A model generated the notes under the pieces. That model was not told the DNA's origin and did no database searches. It saw nothing but the letters and a program-made list of their open reading frames with translations. A stretch of DNA of 64,000 bases from contig JAKCOZ010000007.1 in the NCBI GenBank assembly GCA_022605955.1, forward strand, positions 34,450,991 through 34,514,990, read 5' to 3'. The DNA comes from Rallus limicola. Its lineage: Eukaryota; Chordata; Aves; Gruiformes; Rallidae. Shown piece after piece: positions 36,325-48,180 of the stretch. The stretch's first letter is position 1, and the number at the start of each line of letters is the position of its first letter. The position numbers and the translations under genes are program-made.

Positions 36325-38043
36325 AAGCTATTAAGGACTGTAATTTATAAAGCTATAATTATGGAACCATAATTCCATCAAGGACTTCTGGTGATATCAT
36401 GGGCCAGAGTTAAGTGAATTGTGCAAATAAATGTAATGGTCTTGCAGTGCAATGGAAATACCTCTCTCTCACTATATAGGACTCTTAGCACGAAGATATT
36501 AAAATGTATTTCATCCACTCACAGCAATAATTGGAAAAGAAATATTAGCTGCAGACTTGAGATTCCCAGGGCACTGAATCAAAACATGCATTTTGCAGCA
36601 GCCACTCCAAAACTGTGGCCTGTCCCCTGCATTGCTGTGATAATTCAAGAAATAAAATTTCCTCTTGAATCTGATTTTTACCTTAGTTATCATTACCTGC
36701 CAGTTTGGACGGCAGGACTTAAATTTCAAAGCATCCAGATAGATAGCACACAGGTGTTTGGGCTTGTGTAACCCAGCAATGCAAAGTAATGTCTGCATGT
36801 GCATGAAAATGGGCCTGAGCAGCAGGATTGGATGGAGCCCAGCACTAAGGAGGGGACAGCGTTGGCTTTTGGGATGCAGGAGCAGAGATCATGTATGATG
36901 GAAATGATAATCCACTCTTCTGCCTCTTTTCAGTCCTCTTTCTCCATTCATTTTATAAATCTGTACCTGGCTAATTAATGTCCCAATCAGATAAAGGCAT
37001 ACACAATACTCAACCATCATGTTCTTGCAGATCTATAAAGATGTACGTGCACCAGTGGGTCTTTCCTCACTCCAAAATCTGCCTCCACTGGCCTCTCTGT
37101 AGGCTTTTAGGTCTCCAAGGCAGCAAGGAAAACCATTTGTAATTAATCTTCATTAGGAAGCTGCACCTGAATCACAACCCTGAATCTGAAACAGCCTGGG
37201 GCTTGGAGGAAACACATCCACGGATCAAGATTCAGTTTGGACCAGAATCTGAGGGTCTCTCTTGACTAGGCAAAACATGCTTTTTTGTGAGCCAGCCTCT
37301 TAACGTCAAGGCCAACAAAGGAAGGAATGAGAAATCTCCCCCCAAGCCCCCCCCAAAAAAGTGAAAAACGTTGAGTAATATATTTTCTCCTTCTCATTCG
37401 CTCATGTAACAGGATTTTTCAAGCAACATACTCAGTGGCAGGCATGAGATATTAGTCACAGCTCCAGGTATTTGTTATGTCAAGAGATTGAAAAGTGACT
37501 TCAAATTCAAGTCTCCCCTGTGCCACAGTAAACTTTATTTTGTCTATATTTGCTCAGCCAGGACTGTAAAGAAAATAAATGACAGTGTTCCTCTGTGGAA
37601 AAGTCCTACAGAATTTAATATTGGTGAAGCCATGAGGATCTCCAGGGATGGGAGACCATAGAAAAAAACCTCAGCACTACCCTCTGAAATTCAGCAAATT
37701 TCCTATCTATTCCATTGAATTTTATTTGCCATTCTCTGTTAGTGTTAAAATGATTTAAAACCCCACAAATAAGAGTTAGCAAGGCTGAAATTTCCTATTA
37801 AGTTGTGAAGGACTTTTCTGCAGGGGCTGTGGCCAGTTAACTGCAGCAGCTGAAAGCTACAGCTCTGGTGTGCAACAGACCAAGGGGTAGGGAGATCATC
37901 CACCCTGGAAAGGCAGCATCATCTCTCAGTGCAACCCCTGTTCCAGTTTCTGCAAATGAAACCACTGTAGCTAGGCTCTGAATTAGCCACACACTTGCTG
38001 TGTCCTCAGAGCAGCCTCCAGAAAATCTAATTTCTGAGTCTTG
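36325..38043. other. Unique non-coding sequence
   Basis: AT-rich single-copy sequence. Overlapping opposing frames at 36421-36804 show no domain. A C-run/A-run tract lies at 37339-37360. Confidence 0.5.
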
Positions 38044-38178
38044 TGGAAGTCAAAGAAAATGAGGCACATGCTTAAAGCAAATCGCTTGTTTGAGCAGTGC
38101 TTTGCTGTGCCAGGGTTAGGCCTGACCCTAAAATCAAAGCACGGCTTTTCACTGCCTTCAGTGGGCTCTAAGGCAGGT
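38044..38178 (+). repeat. Adjacent ancient MITE-like fragments
   Basis: GGAAGTCAAAGAAAATGAGG, CACATGCTTAAAGCAAAT and GTGCTTTGCTGTGCCAGGG match one arm of the 'AAGTCAATGGGACTTAAGCACATGCTTAAAG' class. Next to it, CTGACCCTAAAATCAAAGC and CTTCAGTGGGCTCTAAGGC resemble the 'CTGATCCAAAGCCCATTGAAG' palindrome. The two classes sit side by side here. Confidence 0.6.
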
Positions 38179-38909
38179 GATATGATAGCATCTCCCCCAC
38201 ACTCGGATGCAGAACATGCTATTCCTCCCATTGGATTTCTCCCAGGATGCAGAGAAAACCAGTGTAGCTGAAGGCTTAGAACGTATGCATTAGCAAGATA
38301 AGAATCATATCTGGGAATCAGCAACGAGACTGCCCCAGTTTTTACAGCTGAAGATCTAATCCCTGTTATCTAATAAACCCGTTAATCTCCAAAATCTTTT
38401 CGGCAGACTATGCTAAGGGAACCCCAAACTGGCAATTATCTCAGGTTTTTGTTTGGTTTGTTTTTTTTTTAAACATGCTAAACATTCATTTTAACTATCT
38501 GCACGTAACTCTGAGGAAATGATTCATAGCTATGCAGGCAGACCTGAGGTGAAAAACAGCTCAGAATAAATCGGACAGATGATGACATTCATCAGTTCCT
38601 TTTAGGAGCAGGAACCCAGGTTTTAATTGAAACCTCTGATAAGGAAGCCTCTTTATATGGAAATCTCACCGGAACTGAGTGGGATTGCTTGCTTTAGTAC
38701 GGACTCGTTAAGGAGTCTCTCTTATTCCCGTAGACATTGCTGCATACTGTACCACGTGCTGTATATTACTGCTTACTCTAAGATTGCTGGTTTAGTCGAT
38801 TGCAACCTGTCCTCTGACTTACCGAGCTACGATGAGGAATAGGGGTGCTTAAGTGAAACATACCTAATTTTAACAGAGCTCAAATTAGCCCAAGGAGCAC
38901 GCTGCAGAT
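38179..38909. other. Unique sequence with CpG-retaining stretch
   Basis: Between about 38665 and 38840 several isolated CpGs persist (CACCGGAA, TACGGACTCG, CCCGTAGAC, CCACGTGC, GTCGATTGC, ACCGAGCTACG). A 71-codon frame at 38627-38842 covers this but shows no recognised domain. It could be a constrained non-coding element or an exon-like remnant. Confidence 0.35.
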
Positions 38910-39491
38910 TTGAATTTTCCTAGCATTTGGAATGATCCGTTATTCAGCATAAGAAGCAATGTGCATCACTCATGGCCAGCCATGCTTTGGGTTTCCGTTC
39001 AGTCTGGTCATGGCTCTGACATGTGGCAAGCACCAAGGCAGTCGTACAGGCAGAGCAAATGGGTGATATGGGAGGAGAGGGCATGGCTGTCCCATTCGGC
39101 ACATCCCCTCGCTGATGTTGCTGCCGAGCATCTGAGGCACTGCTGGCAGCATCCCAGAGGGGCTGTACTGGAAGCACCTGCTGTCCCTGGCTCTGGTTCC
39201 TCCCTCATGCATAGGAAACCGGGCCAGGGCAGAGAGGTGCGAGTGCAGCGGTGGGGCATGATGCACTGTGATGCTCAGCAGATGGGAGGATGTGCACTGA
39301 GAACCTCACAGCTGCTGGCTGCAGCAGATGCAGTGGATGTGAACATGCTGAATAGACTCATGCTCAGATTAGTGATGGCTTTGCCTCAACCAGTGATTGC
39401 TTTCCCTAGAGCAGCAGGCCTACAAAAATCTCCTATGCTGCTGGCGTTTCAGAGCAGCTCCTTCAACCTCAAAAGTCCTGCACTCACCTGA
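38910..39491 (+). other. 193-codon reading frame, unassigned and probably chance
   Basis: The longest ATG frame in the window. The predicted product has no signal peptide, membrane span, repeat or domain I recognise. Three minus-strand frames overlap it. Local GC is higher than average, which lengthens chance ORFs. I see no splice sites or translation context that favour it, so it is listed only to record that it was considered. Confidence 0.1.
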
Positions 39492-41518
39492 GTATACTGA
39501 ATATGTCTAATCTCTATCTTGGCTGATGAACTAAATAGTGCCAGGGGACTTTCCAAGCCCTGGTACTTGCCTGCAGTATTGTATCCTTAGAGAGGTTCCC
39601 AGCACCATTCAGAAATTAACATGGATCCATCACCATTCCCAGCAGGCAACCTGGGAGAGATTATAGTCTTTTGGAGAGCAAAAAAGCTTAGGAGTTTAGT
39701 TGCAAACTATTCCAAAATGTCTGGCCTCAGAAGAGCCCAGGGCATGCTTAATTTTCTAATATAGGTGCAGTGCCCATGTCCCTTGCAGCACTGGGTGAGG
39801 AGCCCTGTTGCTTCCTGGTGGTAGGTGGGCAAGGGGATCACCCCTAAACAAGGCAAATAGGGACTGGTCACTGTAACCCAGCCTCAGAGGTGCTTCGCCA
39901 TCATGATGTCCCCTTCTGCAGCCTCTGGCTCAGGGTGGGACACCCAAGAGAGGGCACAAGTAAGTGTGAAGGCATGAAAGTGGCTTTGTTCAGTGTCACT
40001 AAAAGAACCTGAGGCGGGGCAGGTGCAAAGGTGGAACAAGCACATTTTTATCACACGTAGGACTACACTCTGTGCTCCAGGGTGGCAGCATGGGCATAGG
40101 GTTCTGGCAGGTCCAGCCTGCGCAGAGGAAAGCTCAGCTCATCCTGGCTCCAATGGAAAGATGGGCTGTCTGCTTGTATGAACCTTGAGGGAGTGCTGGG
40201 GGATCAGCTAGCCCCTACTTGGGCAAGAGCTGAAAGCTGAACAATGTCATCCAAACCTGTTTGCAAGCTCAGACTATATCGCTTGTTTAGGGCTTTTTTC
40301 TGCTTTCAGGGGATTAGTGAGGATTTGCTGTGGGGAGAGGTGCTGGTCCCTCCTGGTCTCTCCTGTGCTGTTTGGATAGACACCGGCCGATGCAAACTCT
40401 CTCTGGAGCCTTGCATGTCATTGCACAGCCTCAGCAGATCAACACAGAGACTTACCCTTTGCTGGGGCTAAGTCCACATTTACCCTTAGCGTGAGTGGGA
40501 GCCAGGGGTGCTAGGCCACCTTGGGGTGCTCTGTGCTGTGTCCCTGCCCTCTCACTCTCACTCCCCTTCTCCTCCTCCCCTGCTTTCCTTATCTTCTCCC
40601 TGCAAGACTGTGCTTCCAGTGCAGTAGCTGTCTGCAAGCAAACCAATGAAAGATTTTGTTTTTAATTAGGGCTTGATACTAATTGCCTTCAATGAGGTTA
40701 TTTTCACATCACAGCTGACCAAAGCCAGAAAATGTTAAATCTGTTTCCCTAATAAATCATTCCTCCCGCTGCCTGGGGTTGGAGATGAAGAGTGAATAGG
40801 CAGTGTGCACTGCATCAGCCTAATTGTCTCCTAAAATATGCAGGCAACTCCCACAGCAGTCAACAGAAAGGCACGTGTGCATCTGAGGGGGCCTTGTGTT
40901 ATTACCAATGGTCTCACACCAAGGGAGCCATTGTTGGTCTCCCTGTCCCTGGCAGGAAAGCCCCCACGTCTGCCAGCCAGGAGAATGGGCTGGAAGCAAA
41001 TGAAGAAGAGGGGGTGCCTCTTTAAAGTCAGACAAAAGAAACCTCAGCTTTCCCTTCATGCCGCCCGCCCCCACCCCCCAGATGTAAAACAAAGGCTGTG
41101 AATAAATCTATTTCCACCAACTGGCCAGGTTTGGAGAGAGAGATGCAAGCTAGAGATTTCTGACACAAATAAAAATTAAAAAGGATTTTATGGATAAACT
41201 CTGGTTTGGCACTGCAGCCTGATATATCCTCCCCTAATCTGTGCAAAACCTCCCCAACCAGGCAGCAAAATGCCCAGGGAAACTTGCCTTTCCTGAATTT
41301 GTCCACCACCACCATCATCTATAGCCCTACTCCACTGGAATCTCCTGGTCACCCCTTCCATAGTTCCCATCCCTGGAAGCCTAACTTTATCCACAAAACC
41401 ATGTCTAAACTGAGCTGCACAGCTCATTGAGCCCTCTGCTCCTGCAAGCCACTGCCTGGCTTTAGCTTGTATAATTTGTGCCAACAGGGAAGACTTGATC
41501 CCTTGTTAAATAACAGAC
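39492..41518. other. Unique sequence, moderately GC-rich
   Basis: No gene recognised. About 40640-40760 and 41080-41200 are AT-rich, non-repetitive stretches with homeodomain-like (TTTTAATTAGG, ACTAATTGCC) and SOX-like (AAACAAAGG) words that could be regulatory. A C-rich stretch lies at 41061-41079. Confidence 0.4.
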
Positions 41519-41590
41519 ATCATAGAAAAATAGGGCAGGGAGGGACTCTGAGGAGCTGTCTGGTCTCTCTCCGTCGCCTCCAGTTAACAT
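41519..41590 (-). mobile_element. Probable ancient CR1 3'-end scrap
   Basis: ATCATAGAAAAATAGGGCAG followed by GGAGGGACTCTGAGGAGCTG resembles the start of an old CR1 3' end read on the minus strand ('TCATAGAAACATAGGGCTGGAAGGGACCT'). Similarity fades after about 60 bases. Confidence 0.5.
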
Positions 41591-42758
41591 CAGTGAGAGC
41601 TAACCTGTTCCTGGCAGATACGTGCCCAGTACCACCAAAGTGATGCCCCTTCAAGCCGAGAGGAGCGAACGCCTTCCCTTTTGGCAGCTCGTGCTGGTGA
41701 CAGGTTTCTCTCTGATTCGTGATAAATGTATTTTTCATCTCTGAGTGCATATGACAATTAATAAAGGCTGAGAGCCAGAACCCCACCTGGCACAAGTTGG
41801 CAGAGCTCTGAGGAAAGCAGAAGAGCTCCGCCGGTTTAGATCAGATGAGAGCTCGACTGTGCTGAAATCCCTGCAAGCCCTTTGAGCTGGTGCCGTTCCA
41901 GGCTTTGCTTGTGCACCTGTAGGAACTGCTTAATCCCGAGTTGCCGAGGAGAAAGAGCACATTAGGTGTTAACAGCTAGGCTGATATGATGCTCCACCTT
42001 GGAGCAGGGACTGGAATAAGGCAGGGAAATCAAGGAGAGCATTTCTTTTACCAGTCTACACATTTACAATGAAAAAAAAAAACCCAAACAAAAACTTCCT
42101 CATCAAAGAGCTGAAGGTTAAACACACTCACACACAGACACAGACAAAAGAGAAATATTAAAAGTACCTTTACATTTTCAGAACGGTGGGGTTAGATTTC
42201 TGATTCTTTTATTTCACAACACTGTAAAGGATCTTAAAGGGATTGATGGCTCTGAAAGGCAGAGGCTGTGCCTCTATTTTCTTTGGAAAGTACTTCACTG
42301 GCTGTTGGTTCTTGCTACCAGAGAGAAATACCAAAAAGCTGAAGGAATAAGACAAATATGCTCCTTCAAGAGTTTCTAATAAAATGATAATGTTGAGCGC
42401 GGCTGCCAGTATGTTCTGTGTCCACATGCACTGCAGCAGAAGGGAAGAATTTAAAATGTTTTGAAAATGCCAATTGTCTGTTGCCAAAGATGCACATGAT
42501 CCTGCTGCCAGCTTGGTGGGTGGCAAGGATTAAGATGTCAGAGGAGACGTCATTCTACCTAGGCAATGTTGATTTCACTGAAGAAGACAATGCAAAAACA
42601 GTTTCCTGCAACGAAGATGCCTTCTCTCCTTATGGTTCAATCTGAGTTCTCCATTGTGGCAAATAAGTCCTTTATTGCTCCCAGGAATATCTTTATGGTG
42701 ACAGCCACTAGGGTATAGGATGGAGGTATTTTTGCTATCTGCAAAAGGGACTTCTGTG
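41591..42758. other. Unique non-coding sequence
   Basis: No gene recognised. It includes an A10 run near 42070 and an imperfect CA-rich stretch near 42122-42146. Overlapping frames at 42209-42645 have no domain. Confidence 0.5.
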
Positions 42759-42778
42759 CCCCTCCCCCCCTCCCGCCC
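42759..42778 (-). other. Potential G-quadruplex on the minus strand
   Basis: The plus strand is CCCC-T-CCCCCCC-T-CCC-G-CCC, so the minus strand has four G-runs joined by single-base loops, the geometry expected for a stable parallel quadruplex. It lies inside chance frames only. Confidence 0.75.
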
Positions 42779-43220
42779 ATATCTGAGAGCATCTCCCAGT
42801 GTTCTGCTGCCATGTGAGAGGCTGGGACAGATAATAGTTTCTGTGTTGCAGCCCAAGCATGAGTCAAAGAGGTCAAATGGATCTTGTGAGTTCAGGGCCA
42901 GTGCCCTCAGCACCCACCCACCCACCTGCCCATAGCCAGTAGGCAGGGGGTCCAGTGGGAATGGTGAAGCCACAGGTATCCTCAGCTTCTGGCTGTGCTG
43001 TTGCATCCTGAAAGGTGTAATTGCCATGTCCTGAGGTGAGGGTCAAGCCCAGGTGTGTTTGAAATGTCTCCAGGTGATCCTGCTGTGTCTTCTTCAGACT
43101 TATTCTTCCCCTTGTGGGTCTCTCTGGCAGGTTTGGTAGAGGTAGGGTGCAAGTTTAGATCCCTGTTTGGTCAGCCCAGACTCTGGAGTCCTTTTCATAA
43201 CCACTGCTCCAGTTTAGAGG
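42779..43220. other. Unique non-coding sequence
   Basis: Contains a short (ACCC)n stretch near 42912-42925. The 150-codon minus-strand frame at 42575-43027 has no recognised domain and passes through the C-rich tract. Confidence 0.5.
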
Positions 43221-43350
43221 TTTAAAGCATGTGTCTAAATCCCTCCCTATTGGGGCCAGCATTAACCACATGCTTAACCTGAAACATGTGATTAGAAACC
43301 ATATTTCAGTGGGAGTTAAGCATATGCTGAAAGTCTGCTCTGTTCTAAAC
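43221..43350 (+). repeat. Ancient palindromic MITE-like element
   Basis: ACCACATGCTTAACCTGAAA (from 43265) and GTTAAGCATATGCTGAAAG (from 43315) are imperfect inverted complements around a TTTCAGTGGGA centre. GGGGCCAGCATT and TTTAAAGCATGTG lie on the left. This matches the fossil amniote palindrome with 'CACATGCTTAA' arms. The 119-codon frame starting at 43231 is mostly this element. Confidence 0.65.
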
Positions 43351-43546
43351 GGATACTTCCTTGAACTGGAGCCTATGTTTTTTTTTTTTTATATGATCCA
43401 TCATTGCTCCTCCACGTACCTTCACTGCAGTGATCCTGCAATGCACATATGGCTCACTAAGTGCATTGCTCTGTGGCTTTTACACAGAAAAGCCCAATTG
43501 ATACATCACATACTTAACCTCTTGAACAAAGGAGTTAACTTTACAG

Positions 43547-43735
43547 GATCCATTTACACACAGCGGCCAAAGCTTTTGGATGGAAACTAGCTGTCATGTG
43601 GAGTGCAGTCGAAAGAGCAAACAGCTTATTCATTATGATAGCATCGGATTCAGAAACAAAACACAGACGGCAGAAAGCGCCTGCCCAGATTTCCAATCGT
43701 ATTGCCTGTCCCCAGGCCGAAGCATGTTAATTTAA
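43547..43735 (+). other. Speculative terminal-exon-like open frame in a CpG-richer pocket
   Basis: TTACAG at 43541-43546 precedes 62 open codons closed by TAA at 43733-43735. The segment retains about seven CpGs in an otherwise CpG-poor area. The upstream polypyrimidine tract is weak and I recognise no family. A conserved non-coding element explains the CpGs equally well. Confidence 0.15.
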
Positions 43736-44301
43736 ACCCTCCCTCCCTGTGTGTGCACTCAGCTGTTAGACTTGACTCCTGATTTCCTCACAATAGGTGG
43801 TTCAGTGTGGACCCTACTGCTCACAGTGTGCTCTCCATCACATATGGGCATCTCCTACCAAAGCAAGCAGGAATTGCACATCTGTGTCAGCAGCACAGCT
43901 TTGACACCAGTGCTCAAATGGAAATCAAGCACTGGGCTCATTGGTCAGTGTGGCATGTTTGTGAAAGAGCACATGGCACTCATCGGATCCACAAACTCCC
44001 CAGGTTTGAGCATGACTCTTTGAATACTCTTCATTTAATTTCTTCACTTTGCCCCCTCAGTCGTCTGCCTTTTTTCTTTTCTTTATTAATCATTCTCATC
44101 TCTAGGCACCCAGATGTGCTCATTCCACTTTCAATATAATGGATGCACGAGCTATTAAGATGATGGCTTAGGTCTGTTAGTGCTTGGCCATGCAAACTTA
44201 ACCTCTGTCGGCAAATGCATGGTCAGAGAAAGGGTCTCATTAATCTGGTACTGCTGTGTGCAAGCCCTTGCTCTGTTAAGATCATGTGGGCTAATCCCAC
44301 A
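43736..44301. other. Unique non-coding sequence
   Basis: Nothing recognised. Overlapping frames at 43751-44139 have no domains. Confidence 0.5.
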
Positions 44302-44370
44302 GGATCCAATCCAAAATTTACTGAAGTGAGTGGGAGTTCTTCTATCAATTTATGGGGCTTGGCACCAGGG
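44302..44370 (+). repeat. Ancient palindromic MITE-like element
   Basis: GATCCAATCCAAAATTTACT and TTATGGGGCTTGGCACCAGG are imperfect inverted arms around AGTGAGTGGGAG. This matches the short amniote palindrome 'CTGATCCAAAGCCCATTGAAG ... GGGCTTTGGATCAGG'. Confidence 0.65.
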
Positions 44371-47000
44371 TTTTAAGGAAAAAAAAACCCTCACATGTTA
44401 TAAGAATGGATTCAGCAGCTTTACACAGACATTATTTATAATATAACACGACATTATCAGTTGTCTCCAAATTTAATTCAGCAGGACACCTACAATTTTT
44501 TGCATGTCCACCTACAGTAGTATCAATTGGAAATATAAAACCAGAAATAAAGTGACTTTAGTAGGTTCTTTTCCCTGTTTTTTGAAGCTAGATTTAGGTG
44601 GATTTCTCTTCATTTCCTTTACCATGTATCCAGTTTTGTGTTATTGATTGGTACTGTTCTGCAGCCCTGCATCAGATCAAACTCAGATATGAAGCCCCAT
44701 GTTTAACGGCTGTACTGCCATGTCATCTGGAGTCATGGCCACAGTCCAGCTACAATGTGAAGAGAGTCACAGCTGGGTGAAGCAAACACATGAGAAGCAG
44801 GGAGGGAGAAACAATAGGGAAAGCATGTTTTATATCAAACTCAGCCATCTGGGCTTGCTGCCTGTCCAGTGGAATTGGGGTCTAAGTGGGACAGTACATG
44901 GTCTCCAGACTCCCTTACTAATTACAGGGGAATTCAGGTCCCGTTGGGAATTCCCAGTTTAGACGCCTGGGCTCAGCACATCCCACAACACTGAGAAAAG
45001 TCAACTTTGGACTCCTGAGTCCAAAGGACTTGACTCCCAAGCTGAGCTCTTTGGCTACACTTAGCCTAAACAGGGCCAGTGCACAGGCTGGAGACCCTCC
45101 TTATTAGTTATTATTTAGCACATTCCCTCAAAGGTTTTGGCCTGTCCCAGCCACTGTTGACACAGATGCTGTGGCACAGCTCGGAAGACTGCAGAGCCCA
45201 GCAGGTAGTAAGGATGAAGCTGCACTGGCTTGGGGATGTTGAGCTCAATGGACGGGAGCTGCATCCCTTCACTTGCCTTTAAGAGCATCCAGAGTGTCCT
45301 GGCTTATTTTATTCATCAATACAGGTTTTCTCCTTGACCCAGGCATTGTTTTTTACATCTAGCTTGTGTGACAACACTGCTTCTAACTGATATGGTGGGG
45401 TCTGGCTCATCCACCCACACACATTAGTAGAAGCGTCCCTTAGCAAGGAGACAGGCCAGGAGCGATGCACTGCTCCCTTCAACCATGCCACTCTGTGGTC
45501 ATCATCTGCCTGCGGAGTCAAAGCACTGGCAGTGTTCCTGCTCATAATAAAGTCCATTGCTCAGACAGGCAGTTTGCCTGGTAACGCAGACCTGTGTTAG
45601 GAAACAGGCTTTCTGCTTTGGCACCGGAGGCGTAATGCAATAGGGACGAATTAGCTGGTTGGGTTCTGCTTCCAGTAACAGCACTTGGGATCATCACTAA
45701 CAGATGGAAACCAACTCAAGATGCATCTATGCATTTCTTTTGAATGCCAGATGAATATTTATCCATAACTATAGCTTGTTCTGTTTTGGGGATTTTCCTC
45801 CCCCAGAACAAGAATCTCGGCAGTGATTTTGGCTCAAAGCCTACATATATCTTGCCCTGGGACAAGTGATGAGCAGGAACATTAGTGTGCTTAAACAGGT
45901 CAGTTCACAGCATGCCTGAGAGTGTTCTTGCTGCACACCATGTGCAGGTAGCCTCTTTTCTTACAAGTGGGTGTAACTAAAGGAATTAGCCCTTCTCCCT
46001 TCCTGGAAAAACTCAGGAGAGAGGCACATAACCCCATTTCACATCTTTGAAAATCCCAGCCATGGCACTCAACAGCCCCACTTCAAGCACCATCTTTAGC
46101 ATTGTGAGTAGTGGTGAAGGTTCAGATGTCCCAGGATTGGGAAATGCTACAAACATAATCAAAACCAAAGTACTTGCTGTAGCTGTGCAAAGAGGCACAC
46201 CTACACAGGGTATGGAGAGACAGCAGGCCCTTTGCATGAAGTGTCACCTTGCTCTGCGAGCTTTGAAGTGCTGCAGAAAGTAATAGGGGAGGGAAGCAGG
46301 AAACCACCATGCAAAGCAAGTCTTTTGTGGCCAAGAATGGATTGGAGAAGTGTCTCAGATCTTGCACAAGGGGGGATTTGCTGCGGCAGTCTCATGTGGC
46401 TAATGTTTGTTCTGCATGCTCATGGCCCCCAGGGTTCAAGAGCAGAATCGCCCCAGTCATCTTCTTCTGGATGGATGCAACCTTGTGACTTAGTATTTCT
46501 AAAGGGTAACAGCTCAGGCACTGCCCCATCTCTTTGTTCCCAGTCCTCTGCCCTACCTTGCTGGAGACATCTTTATCTGGCAAGGTCTGTTGGACGTCAA
46601 TCCAGAGAAACAAACGGAGCCTGAGTAGACTGTAGTGGTTTCTGATTTGCTTGCCTGTATATTTGGAAATTATCAATATGTTCTGAGCAGATCAACATGG
46701 TTTTAATGATTGGTAAGGAAAAGAAGCAAACTCCAGTCATTAAGTGCTAATTGCACAGTTACTATTTTACGTAGTCAGGCCTGGCAATGAAACATCCGTC
46801 TCACTGGCTGCAAAGGGATCACCAAATCAATTTTTTGCATTAACATTTTATTCCTTCCCATACTAGACATTTGTTCAGCCTGTTTATACTCATGCCACAT
46901 GGCCACAATCTGTGTAGTTAGTAATAAATGAGTGAATACATTTATCTTTGGAAACTTAGGCCAAGCCAAAAAGTTGATCACTTGTTTTTGTAGGAGAATA
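44371..47000. other. Unique non-coding sequence
   Basis: No gene or clear repeat. Frames at 45309-45684, 46013-46676 and elsewhere overlap on both strands and lack domains. An A-run occurs near 44380. Confidence 0.5.
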
Positions 47001-47060
47001 ACACATGTGAGATTTACTCAGATAAATCCCATCAGCGGTAATGGAATTGCCATTGTTAAT
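47001..47060 (+). repeat. Possible ancient MITE-like fragment
   Basis: AACACATGTGAGATTTACTC, GATAAATCCCATCAGCGG and TAATGGAATT resemble one arm and centre of the same palindromic class as 32065-32162. Divergence makes this marginal. Confidence 0.35.
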
Positions 47061-48180
47061 TGCCCACATCATAAATTCTGATAACAGCAACTAGGATTAC
47101 ACAGTATGCAGCGGGTTTTGAGCGTTTGAGAACTGATGATCCCAGCAATGAGAAGTAGAGGGCCATTTCATTTCTCTAAACAAAGGCGAGTCTGGAGATG
47201 GGTTCAGCCTGTTGAACACCAACTTTTAATGCAACTTCTACTCATCTCCTTTGCGCTCAAGTGGTTGGGTCACAGCCAGGTTGCCACCTCCCTGACTGAG
47301 CATCTCTGTACCTACCAGTGTGAGAGTCCCTTCACAAGTGCACAAAAGGACGAGGTTTTTTTAGTGGTTTCCTCCCAAACCACAACAGTGCTTAAACCCA
47401 CTGACCAAGGCTGACTGTGTAGCCAAGAGATGTCACTTCCAAGGGTGACAAAGAGCATCCTGCTCTGATTGCTGAAGTCTGCTAATCTTTGCTGTTCTCC
47501 ATGTGTGCCTTGTTTTGCTGTCAGTTTTGTGGTCAGTTTGGGATAGCTGCATCACTTGGTGGGTGATGGGTAGGCACATGTGGACAGGTGTGTGCCATGC
47601 TTGTCCCCTGCCCTGTGGCATCCTCCCTGCCTGGGTGAATGGAAGGATTTCAGCAGTTCTGCGTGTAAACTGCATGTAAACTGCTGACATGCACATTAAA
47701 CTGTGCTTCTGCTGCCCCCATTTCTCCTGTAGTCACAACAGCAGCTCCCAGAACCTGCTTTCACTTCTTGTTGGGCTCGGCTTCCTTGTTTACTTCTCTG
47801 GTTCCATCTCATGCAGAAAGCAACTTGTATGTGCACAAAACAAAGGGAGTTCAGTATGTTTCAAAGACTAACACTTATGGGTTATGCAGTTTTCCCTGCC
47901 TAAGGTGCTTAAACCTTACCAGAACAAAGGATTCCAGGAACTGTTTTGGAATAAAATCCTGTGCACTTGCAGCCCCTGTGTTATCTCCAAACTGGTTATT
48001 TTGCTGGAGTATGGTTGAACTGAGCCCTCCAGAGCTGATATTCCTTGGAGGCACGCATCTCTCCCCTTCCTGCAGCTCAGAGCAACTAATTTAATATTTA
48101 ATTTCCTGAAAGTCGCCATTCTCAAAAACACAACCACGGTACCCGCTCTACGATGAATCCATTTATATCTGCAGCCTGAG
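47061..48180. other. Unique non-coding sequence
   Basis: Nothing recognised apart from a short imperfect repeat of GTGTAAACTGC/ATGTAAACTGC at about 47663-47685. Frames at 47136-48137 lack domains. Confidence 0.5.

Noticed and set aside
38910..39491. 193-codon frame as a possible gene
   Set aside because: Three overlapping frames on the opposite strand, no domain, GC-richer region that favours long chance ORFs, and no supporting splice or repeat context.
42575..43027. 150-codon minus-strand frame
   Set aside because: Passes through a C/G-rich quadruplex tract and an ACCC repeat; no domain.
43231..43590. 119-codon frame
   Set aside because: Its first third is a decayed palindromic repeat, so it is not a gene.
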